From: Chara braunii
Taxonomy: Eukaryota; Streptophyta; Charophyceae; Charales; Characeae
NCBI GenBank assembly: GCA_003427395.1
Contig: BFEA01000059.1
Span: 1,462,019 to 1,487,998, forward strand
Direction of reading: 5' to 3'
DNA length: 25,980 nt
Part shown: positions 17,719 through 25,980 of the stretch, one piece after another
How positions within the stretch are numbered: the stretch's first letter is position 1
Layout of the letters: each line of letters starts with the position of its first letter
The notes under the pieces: generated by a model
Seen by the model: the letters and a program-made list of their open reading frames with translations, nothing else
The model's database searches: none
What the model was told of the DNA's origin: nothing
Made by a program: the position numbers and the translations under genes

Positions 17719-18543
17719 ATGGGCATACTCTACTTTACCGGCTTTCCCCACGAGGATGTTTTCATCTTCCTTAACAAACTCTATGACGCCTTCTCCCTCC
17801 ACAACGTCTCTGTCACATACTGGCTCCCTATTGTCAGCGCTAGGTTACAGGAAGGCACCCCTCGTTGGTGGTACACCAAACGAGCTAACCGCCAACAAGC
17901 AAATGAGGAACCCCATTTCTTCCTCGAGTGGCCCAACCTCATCACCTGCACATTATGACTATATAAGACGATCGATGGCTACTTCGAGGAACTCACTCGC
18001 CTTCGACAGAATGACCCAACCGACCATTTTGTCCAATACGTCCGTGCGTTGCAGCAACACATCCCTCTTGTCTATGTCAGCAATGCCACATTCATCTCCC
18101 GCTTCAAACGGGGATGTCGCAAGGACCTCGCCGTCTCCCTTGTCCACGAGCCCCCGATGTCCCTCCCCGATCTCTTCAACCATGCCATTCACCTAGATAA
18201 ACTCCTCACCCTGTACAAGGACGCACTCACATTCGCCCCACCCCGCCAGCGATTCTTTCATAACATCACCGATAAAACCTCTCTCTTTGCCTCCTCAGAC
18301 AAATTCTTTGCCCCAACCCTGACACTCCCTTTCGACCCACTAGACACCACATCGCTCCCCTCGGACGAACTTTCTACCATCCACCTCATGCGGATGGAAA
18401 AGAGAGAACGCACCAGCCGTCCTCCTATAAACACCCACCCAACCCGTATCACGAAACTCACGCCAAAGGAGCGAACCTACCTCCAAGCAAACGGTGGTTG
18501 TTTCCGGTGCCACGAAGCAAAGGGTGGTTATTTTCGGTGCTGA
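17719..18543 (+). pseudogene. Ty3/gypsy-type retrotransposon gag (broken)
   Basis: From ATG 17719 the frame gives about 274 residues with one TGA at 17956-17958. The first part has a Gag-like pattern (GFPHEDVFIFLNKLYDAF, then a WW pair before a charged stretch and an FLEWPNL segment). After the stop the same frame continues with ELTRLRQNDPTDHFVQYVRALQ, FISRFKRGC and a helix-rich C-terminal part, the usual retrotransposon capsid order. It ends in a garbled zinc knuckle, GGCFRC then GGYFRC, with CFRC-type halves apparently duplicated before TGA 18541-18543. An in-frame TAA directly upstream supports the ATG. No flanking LTR pair was found, so the element is truncated. Confidence 0.75.
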
Positions 18544-19578
18544 TAGTTCGGACATCAACAAACAAACTGTCCAAATGTCGGGCAGTTCACATGTCAGACA
18601 CCCAGGTTTGTGGTCCCCCAACCCTCAACTTCCGCATCCGCCACTCCCGGTGCCTCCTCCACTTGAACATTGTCCCCGGGATCACCACAAACCCGTCCCG
18701 ACATCGACAACTAGTCTGCTGGCCATCCCCTTGGTAACGACCTTTGTGCCATCGATGACCCAGTTGGCATCGACAATTCGTCCGCACCCCCCCTCCCCGG
18801 TGACGCACTTCCCACTGGATGATCCCCAGGCGTCGCAACCCACGTCGCCTGACGACATTCCCATTGGTACATATTCCTCTACCCTTCTCCCGAATCCATC
18901 CTTCGTCACCTTCTCTGATGTTGTCGAGAAACAAGCCTGACACGATCGACTTGTCAGATTAGGTATCGAACAACGCCGCCTCAACGCCATCATCTTCACT
19001 GCCTACTCATCCCGCTTTCACCTCAAGTTTATCCCGCCACCCTTGGTGCGTCTACAACCAAGTTTCGGACCCTCTTTCAAGTTGACATTGAAGTTACCGG
19101 TGACTTTATCACCGACGTGTGTGTCTGAAAAACCAATCTCACCTCTATCAGTTACAACTCCCTGATTACCATTCGTCTAGGGGACAAAGACACCGCCATC
19201 ACGGTCGTAGTAGAGTGCACGGTCCTCGAGACCACCATGACTGTCGGAACCCTCCGCAGTCAGGTCTCATTCGATGTCATGCACCTGATGTGTGACATCG
19301 TTTTGGGAACACCTTGGATGAAACCGCTACATGCCCATACGCACTCCACCCCAACTTCTTCCGCCTCACTAACCCCCCCCGACACGCCCATCGACATCCC
19401 CTATTTCCCCCACCCTACCCCTTAGAACACTGTCACCCCTTCTCAATTCCTCCACATAGCCCGCGAAAACCCCGACTCCACCTACTATTGCCTTGTCCTT
19501 GATCGTAAACACCCTGAGGACTTGCTCCCAACGGACAAACTCGATCAAGCCCCACCCTCTGACCCCACTCATGGTCAA
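18544..19578 (+). pseudogene. gag-pol linker and degenerate retropepsin of the same element
   Basis: A Pro/Ser/Thr-rich linker in frame 2 (to TGA near 18938) continues as HDRLVRLGIEQRRLNAII and shifts frame near 19030 into the protease region: GASTTKFRTLFQVDIEVTG, TGA at 19126-19128, SISYNSLITIRLGD, then MCDIVLGTPWMK, the hallmark ILGxPW end of an LTR-retrotransposon aspartic protease. The DTGA active site is not readable; the equivalent position is occupied by the TGA and KTNLT. After TAG near 19423 the frame continues to 19578 without a recognised domain. RT, RNase H and integrase are absent. The element stops where the satellite leader begins. Confidence 0.7.
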
Positions 19579-19739
19579 TAGACCCCGAAAATTTCACCGA
19601 ACGGAATAGCGAAGCTTGTGAATGAAAGGTTACCAAATTCGCTAAAACAGATTACCGAAATCCGTATTTGAGTTTATTGAAGAGAAAATACATAATTATG
19701 ACTTCGGGTTTTGTAAACACCGAAAGGTGGTTTTAAAAT
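19569..19739 (+). repeat. Leader of satellite array 1
   Basis: About 170 bp homologous to 20976-21150: ggt.aatagaccccg, a ccgaa..ggatagcgaa block, aaggtt.ac.aa, ttcgctaaaa, a tta..gaagag.aaat block and a ttcg.gttttgt.aac block occur in the same order. It overlaps the last codons of the protease remnant, so the boundary between the two elements is near here. Confidence 0.65.
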
Positions 19740-20670
19740 TCTACTTAGGCATTTTGAGAGGTTATATCCTGAAGTGGTTTCAGTGTTTCGGTACCGAAGA
19801 TTATACGCCGAAGTAGTTTCGGTGTTTCGATACAAAAAACGCACTTTGAGATTTCGGTATTTTACTTAGTCATTTTGAGAGGTTTTATCCCGAAGTGGTT
19901 TCGATGTTTCGGTACCTAAAACGCATTTCGGGATTTCAGTGTTTTACTTAGGTATTTTGAGAGGCATTATTCCAAAGTGGTTTCGGTGTTTAGGTGCTGA
20001 AAACGCACTTCGAGATTTCGGTGTTTTACTTAGGCATTTTGAGAGTTTATATCCCGAAGCGGTTTTGGTGTTTCGATACCGAAAATGCACTTCGAGATTG
20101 CGGTGTTTTACTTTGTCCTTCGGGATTTCGGTGTTTTACTTTGTCCTTCGGGATTTCGGTGTTTTACTTAGGTATTTTGAGAACTTATATCCCTAAGTGG
20201 TTTCGATGTTTTGATACCGAAAATGCACTTCGAGATTTCAGTGCTTCACTTAGTCATTTGAGAGTTTATATCCCAAAGTGGTTTCGGTGTTTCAGTACAG
20301 AAAATGCACTTTGGGACTCCGGTGTTTTACTTAGGCATTTTAAGAGGTTATATCCCGTAGTGGTTTCAGTGTTTCGGTACCGAAAACGGACTTTGAGATT
20401 TCGATGTTTTACTGAGGCGTTTTGAGAGGTTTTATCCCGAAGTGGTTTCGGTGTTTCGGTATAGAAAACGCACTTCGGGATTTTAGTGTTTTACTTAGGC
20501 ATTTTGAGAGGTTATATCTCGAAGTGGTTTCGGTTGGGTACCAAAAACGCACTTCAGGATTTCAGTGTTTTACTTAGGTATTTTGAGAGGTTATATCCCA
20601 AAGTAGTTTTGGTGTTTCGGTACCAAAAACGCACTTCCGGATTTCGGTGTTTCAGTACCGAAAAAACAGA
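19740..20670 (+). repeat. Satellite array 1, monomer about 82 bp
   Basis: Monomers have the form ttttacttaggcattttgag, agg-ttatatcccgaagtgg, tttcggtgtttcggtaccg, aaaacgcacttcgggatttc. Starts at 19860, 19942, 20024 and 20106 give a period of 82 bp. At 20106-20162 two shortened 28-bp units (ctttgtccttcgggatttcg...) interrupt the array. The central tttcggtaccgaaa is a 14-bp palindrome. Long open frames in both directions are a side effect of the repeat. Confidence 0.92.
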
Positions 20671-20720
20671 TGGCATAGACCCATAAACGTTGACAAACAA
20701 CTATTAGGACCGATCATATG

Positions 20721-20955
20721 GTTTGGGGACGTAAGCGCAAACTAGCAAACACAGAGGTACAATGGTAAATCGCCCACAAGTTTCTGCCAACCAACAATTG
20801 GCTGATTGACCCTACATCTTTGGAGCAGCAAAATCGAACCCTCCCTTGATGCAACTAATGTTTGCAAAGTTACCCACCTAGAAAGAGGGTTGAGATTATA
20901 AAACATATTTTCTTGCTGTGTCCCTCTGTGGTTTTAACCAGCCATTGGTGGGATA
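20721..20955 (+). pseudogene. LINE (non-LTR) reverse-transcriptase 3' relic, zf-RVT-like
   Basis: In a single frame: VWGRKRKLANTEVQW, stop, IAHKFLPTNNWLIDP, a C-x2-C-like pair broken by a stop, then VEIIKHIFLLCPS and HWWD. The W..(A/H)HK..PTN.WL, CxxC and E..(K/E)HIF..C pattern is the zinc-binding zf-RVT region at the C-terminus of plant LINE reverse transcriptases. Three stops fall in about 75 codons, so it is an old fragment. It separates the two satellite arrays. Confidence 0.65.
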
Positions 20956-20975
20956 GGATATGACGACACATCACT

Positions 20976-21205
20976 CGTGGTTAATAGACCCCGCAAAATA
21001 CGCCGAATTGGATAGCGAAACTTATTTACGAAGGGTTGACGAACTCGCTAAAAATATTTAGTGAAGTCTTGGTTTGGGTTATGGAAGAGGAAATGTTCAT
21101 TAATGAGTTCGTGTTTTGTGAACAACGAAGTGTCATTTTTTAGAGAATTACAAGTTATGGGCAATAACGAATACTTTTGAATTGCACTTCGAGTTACAAC
21201 CACGC
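20976..21205 (+). repeat. Leader of satellite array 2
   Basis: Homologous to the array 1 leader (19569-19739) over about 150 bp with many substitutions, starting at ggttaatagaccccg. It is followed by unrelated sequence up to the first, inverted, satellite monomer. Confidence 0.65.
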
Positions 21206-24200
21206 ACCCGGGAAACAATTAAGTGAAATCCTGAAATCCCGAAGTGCGTTTTCGGTACCGAAATCCCGAACTCTCGTTGGGATATAACCATGCCCCGAAA
21301 AAAACTACTAAGGAAAATCCCGAAATCTCGAAGTGTGCTCGGGATTTTGCTCCTGAAAATAGACATCGGGAATTCTGGATTTTACTTAGTCGATTTTGGG
21401 GGGGCGTGATTATATCCCGACATGTATTCGGGATTTTGGTATCGAAAATGCACTTCAGGATTTCGGGATTTTTCTTAGTCGTTTTTCGGGGGTGTGGCTA
21501 TATCCCGATGTGCGTTCGGGATTTCGGTACCAAAAACGTAATTTGGGATTCCGGGATTTTACTTAGTCGTTTTTGGGGGGCGTGACTATATCCCGACATG
21601 TGTTCGGGATTTCGGTACCGAAAATGCACTTCGGTATTTCGGGATTTTACTTAGTCGTTCTTTGGGGGGAGTGGTTATATTACGACGTGCGTTTGAGACT
21701 TCGGTGTCGAAAACGCACTTCGGGATTTCGGGATTTTACTTAGTCGTTCTTTGGGAGGCGTGGTTATATTCCGACGTGCGTTCGGGATTTCGGCACCGAA
21801 AATGCACTTCGGGATTTGGGGATTTTACTTAGTCGTTCTTTGGGGGGCGTGGTTATATTCCGACGTGCGTTTGAGACTTCAATATCAAAAATGCACTTCG
21901 GGATTTCGGGATTTTACGTAGTCGTTCTTTGTGGGGCGTGGTTATATTTCGACGTGCATTCGGGATTTCGACACCGAAAATGCACTTCGGGATTTTAGGA
22001 TTTTACTTGGTCGTTTTTTGGGGGCGTAGTTATATCCTGACGTGCGCTCGAGATTTTGGCACCGAAAACGCATTTCGGAATTTTGGGATTTTATTGGTCG
22101 TTTTTTGGGGTGTGTGATTATATCCCGACATGCGATTGGGATTTCGGCACCGAAAACGCACTTCGGGGTTTCGGGATTTAACTTAGTCGTTTGTTTGGGA
22201 GTATAATTATATCCCGACATGTGTTCGGGATTTCAGTACCGAAAATGCACTTCGGGATTTCAGAATTTTACTTGGTCGTTTTTTTTTTTGGGCGTGGTTA
22301 TATCTCGATATGCGTTCGGGATTTCGGTCCTGACGTTCGGATTTCGGTACCGGAAACGCACTTCGGGATTTCGAGATTTCACTTAGTCGTTTTTTTAAGG
22401 GCGTGACTATATCTTGACATGCGTTTGGGATTTCGGTACCGAAAATGCACTTCGGGATTTCGGGATTTTACTTAGTCGTTTTTTTGGGAGTATGATTATA
22501 TTTCGACGTGTGTTCGGGATTTTGGTACCGAAAACGCACTTCGGGATTTCGGGATTTAACTTAGTCGTTTTTTTGAGAGTATGATTATATTCCGAAATGT
22601 GTTCGAGATTTCGGTATTGAAAATGCACTTCCGGATTTCGGGATTTTACTTAGTCGTTTTTTTTAGGGTTTGGTTATAGCCCGATGTGCGTTCGAGATTT
22701 CGGTACCGACGCTCGGGATTTCGGTACCGGAAACGCACTTTGGGATTTCGGGATTTTACTTAGTCGTTTTTTGAGGGGCGTGATTATATCTTGACATGCG
22801 TTCAGGATTTCGGTACCGAAAATGCTTTTCGGGATTTCGGGATTTAACTTAGTTGTTTTTTGGGGAGTATGATTATATCCCGATGTGCGTTCGGGATTTC
22901 GGTACCGAAAATGCACTTCGGGATTTTGGTATTTTACTTAGTCGTTCTTTGGGGGGCGTGGTTATATTCCGACGTGCGTTCGGGATTTCGGCACCGAAAA
23001 TGCACTTCGGGATTTGAGGATTTTACTTGCTCGTTCTTTGGGGGGCGTGGTTATATTCCGACGTGCGTTTGAGAATTCAATATCGAAAACGCACTTCGGG
23101 ATTTCGGGATTTTACTTAGTCGTTCTTTGTGGGGCGTGGTTATATTTCGACGTGCATTCGGAATTTCGACACCGAAAATGCACTTCGAGATTTTAGGATT
23201 TTACTTAGTCGTTTTTTGGGGGCGTGGTTATATCCTGACGTGCGCTCGGGATTTCGGCACCGAAAACGCACTTCGAGATTTTGAGATTTTATTGGTCGTT
23301 TTTTGGGTGTGTGATTATATCCCGACATGCGATCGGGATTTCGGCACCGAAAACGCACTTCGGGGTTTCGGGATTTTACTTGGTCGTTTTTTTTGGAGTA
23401 TGATTATATCCCGACGTGTGTTCGGGATTTTGGTACCGAAAACGCACTTCGGGATTCCGGGATTTAACTTAGTCGTTTTTTTGAGAGTATATCCTAACAT
23501 GTGTTCGAGATTTCGGTACTGAAAATGCACTTCGGGATTTCGGGATTTTACTTAGTCGTTTTTTTTAGGGTTTGGTTATATCCCGATGTGCGTTCGAGAT
23601 TTCGGTACCGATGCTCGGGATTTCGGTACCGGAAACGCACTTTGGGATTTCGAGATTTTACTTGGTCGTTTTTTGAGGGGTGTAATTATATCTTGACATG
23701 CATTCGGGATTTCGGTACTGAAAATGCTTTTCGGGATTTCGGGATTTAACTTAGTCGTTTTTTTGGGAGTATGATTATATCCCGATGTGCGTTCGGGATT
23801 TCGGTACCGAAAACGCACTTCGGGATTTCGGTATTTTACTTAGTCGTTCTTTGGGGGGCGTGGTTATATTCCGACGTGCGTTTGGGATTTCGGCACCGAA
23901 AATGCACTTCGGGATTTAGGGATTTTACTTAGTCGTTCTTTGGGGGGCGTGGTTATATTCCGACGTGCGTTTGAGACTTCAATATCGAAAATGCACTTCG
24001 GGATTTCGAGATTTNGGATTTTACTTAGTCGTTCTTTGGGGGGCGTGGTTATATTCCGACGTGCGTTTGAGACTTCAATATCGAAAATGCACTTCGGGAT
24101 TTCGAGATTTTACTTAGTCGTTCTTTGTGGGGCGTGGTTATATTTCGACGTGCATTCGGGATTTCGACACCAAAAATGCACTTCGGGATTTTAGGATTTT

Positions 24201-25538
24201 ACTTAGTCGTTTTTTGGGGGCGTGGTTATATCCTGACGTGCGCTCGGGACTTTGGCACCGAAAACGCACTTCGAAATTTTGGGATTTTATTGGTCGTTTT
24301 TTGGGGTGTGTGATTATATCCCGACATGCGATCGAGATTTCGGCACCGAAAACGCACTTCGGGGTTTCGGGATTTAACTTAGTCGTTTTTTTGGGAGTAT
24401 AATTATATCCGAACATGTGTTCGGGATTTCAGTACCGAAAATGCACTTCGGGATTTCAGGATTTTACTTGGTCGTTTTTTTTTTGGGCGTGGTTATATCT
24501 CGATATGCGTTCGGGATTTCGGTCCTGACGTTCGGATTTCGGTACCGGAAACGCACTTCGGGATTTCGAAATTTCACTTAGTCGTTTTTTTAAGGGCGTG
24601 ACTATATCTTGACATGCGTTTGGGATTTCGGTATCGAAAATGCACTTCGGGATTTCGGGATTTTACTTAGTCGTTTTTTTGGGAGTATGATTATATCTCG
24701 ACGTGTGTTCGGGATTTTGGTACCGAAAACGCACTTCGGGATATCGGGATTTAACTTAGTCGTTTTTTTGAGAGTATGATTATATCCCGACATGTGTTCG
24801 AGATTTCGGTACTGAAAATGCACTTCGGGATTTCCGGATTTTACTTAGTCGTTTTTTTTAGGGTTTGGTTATATCCCGATGTGCGTTCGAGATTTCGGTA
24901 CCGACGCTCGGGATTTCGGTATCGGAAACGCACTTTGGGATTTCGAGATTTTAGTTAGTCGTCTTTTGAGGGGCGTGATTATATCTTGACATGCATTCGG
25001 GATTTCGGTACCGAAAATGCTTTTCGGGATTTCGGGATTTAACTTCGTCGTTTTTTGGGGAGTATGATTATATCCCGACGTGCGTTCGGGATTTTGGTAC
25101 CGAAAATGCACTTCGGGATTTCAGTATTTTACTTGGTCGTTTTTGGGGGGTGTGATTATATCCCGACATGCGTTCGGGATTTCGACACTGAAAACACACT
25201 TCGGGATTTTGGGATTTAACATAGTCATTTTTTTTGGGAGTATGATTATATGCCGACATAGGTTCGGGATTTCGGTACCGAAAATGCACTTCGGGATTTC
25301 GGGATTTTACTTGGTCCTTTTTTTGGGGGGGCGTGGTTATATCCCGATGTGCGTTTGGGATTTGGCTACCGAAAACGCACTTCGAGATTTTGGGATTTTA
25401 CTTAGTTGTTTTTTGGGGGGCGTGATTATCTCCCGACATGTGTCCGGGATTTCGGTACCGAAAATGCACTTCGGGATTTCGGGATTATACTTAGTCGTTC
25501 TTTGGGGGGCGTGGTTATATTCCGACGTGCGTTTGGGA
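21206..25538 (+). repeat. Satellite array 2, monomer about 88 bp, higher-order organisation
   Basis: About 48 monomers of the form ttttacttagtcgttttttgg, ggcgtg-ttatatcccgac, (g/a)tgcgttcgggatttcgg, taccgaaaacgcacttcggg. Starts at 21557, 21645, 21734, 21823, 21912, 22001 and 22089 give 88-89 bp. It is related to array 1 through the acttag, ttatatcccga, tttcggtaccgaaaacgcac and ttcgggatttcg blocks. Diagnostic variants recur about 2.2 kb apart (for example ggtcctgacgttcgg at 22326 and 24521). The first monomer (about 21218-21345) is inverted. A single N lies at 24015. Frames of 60-130 codons on both strands are repeat artefacts. Confidence 0.95.
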
Positions 25539-25660
25539 CAGGGTTGTCGACCCCCGACCCCGGGACCCTTCCGGGGTTCCGGGGTTCCGGGGTTCTGGGG
25601 GTCGGCACCCAGGACCCCGGCTCCAGTATGGGAAAAAAAAAAAACAAAAAAAACAGAGGG
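25539..25660. repeat. GC-rich fold-back with 8-bp tandem units and A-rich stretch
   Basis: The satellite breaks off at about 25538. cgaccccc (25548-25555) pairs with gggggtcg (25597-25604). Between them are three tandem 8-bp units ggggttcc/ggggttct (25573-25596). An interrupted A-run follows at about 25632-25654. This looks like the end of an inserted repeat of unknown class. Confidence 0.5.
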
Positions 25661-25980
25661 GGGTGCGGACCGCCGGCGTGCAGCCCTTGACATTTTTTGT
25701 ATCCTGCAAAAAATGCACCCACACGGGGTCCCCCCTGGGGGCGCGGACCTCCCTTGGCGGGAACGGGGTTGCCGCAACGCGGCGCAACGCGGGGGCGGGG
25801 ATGTGCTGGCGGGCATCTGCATCGGGGTTGCGGAGCCGGTGGTGCGGTGGCGGGGGTACCCTGCGAGGCAGGGGTTTGCGGGGTTTGGCGGTTGCGGGGA
25901 TCGGGGTTTGCCGCTGTCGGGGGTGCCTGGCGGGGTGCGCCTGCCGCGTCCCGCCGGGGGTCGGGGCTGCGGGGCGGGGG
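25661..25980. other. GC-rich sequence with many G runs
   Basis: Strong base-composition shift from the AT-richer satellite. Numerous runs of four or five G from about 25794 onward could form G-quadruplexes. No protein domain is recognised in the overlapping frames, and the window ends inside it. Confidence 0.5.

Noticed and set aside
23560-23580. agggtttgg as telomere-type repeat
   Set aside because: Occurs once per certain monomers only; there is no tandem TTTAGGG array.
21244-25822. Many 60-160-codon frames on both strands of the satellite
   Set aside because: The same peptide words recur with each monomer on both strands; they reflect low stop density in the repeat and not genes.
1-25980. 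CRISPR array
   Set aside because: The tandem arrays have near-identical whole monomers with no variable spacers, and the DNA is eukaryotic.

Overview
This is repeat-dominated eukaryotic nuclear DNA. It holds microsatellites, a MITE, retroelement relics, pseudogenes of small nuclear and ribosomal RNA, two families of tandem satellite, and single-N gaps in low-complexity or repeated sequence. I see no intact host protein gene and no operon-like layout. The zinc-knuckle/coiled-coil/SAP protein at 7.9-9.0 kb is phrased like proteins I recall from charophyte algae (Chara). A green-lineage host fits the N-terminal-endonuclease Penelope-like element. This host assignment is from memory and unverified.

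Layout. 1-2.2 kb: compound microsatellite, a Tourist/PIF-Harbinger-like MITE with 20-bp inverted ends and TAA duplications, a diverged ~205-bp tandem duplication, and pyrimidine and TCTG-type tracts. 2.2-2.33 kb: full-length decayed U6 snRNA copy on the minus strand between 7-bp direct repeats. 2.35-3.95 kb: AT-rich sequence and a dispersed repeat with inverted ends, related to a second copy near 17.2-17.65 kb.

3.948-9.774 kb: the centrepiece, an end-to-end Penelope-like element on the minus strand. Two 567-bp pseudo-LTRs flank it, each with a canonical-looking type I hammerhead ribozyme. Inside, nearly everything lies in one reading frame: CCHC zinc knuckle, charged coiled coil, SAP-like motif, GIY-YIG endonuclease, CxC linker and reverse transcriptase. 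Seven in-frame stops and one frameshift break it. The permuted endonuclease-first order together with hammerheads is unexpected, because N-terminal-endonuclease PLEs have been described as lacking canonical hammerheads.

9.8-17.7 kb: AT-rich spacer, a Thr/Pro-rich low-complexity ORF, several hairpin-dense blocks (one with a tRNA-type B box), a U6 3'-half joined to a tRNA-like sequence, an LSU rRNA-like fragment, a TATA motif, and 46-bp tandem units whose hairpin shows a compensatory change. 17.7-19.58 kb: decayed gag and protease of a Ty3/gypsy-type LTR retrotransposon.

19.57-25.54 kb: two satellite arrays (about 82-bp and 88-bp monomers), each preceded by a related leader of about 150-175 bp. 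A LINE reverse-transcriptase 3' relic lies between them. The second array has an inverted first monomer and a higher-order repeat of about 2.2 kb. 25.54-25.98 kb: GC-rich fold-back sequence with an A-rich stretch and G-run-rich DNA. All periods, identities and offsets here were counted by eye.
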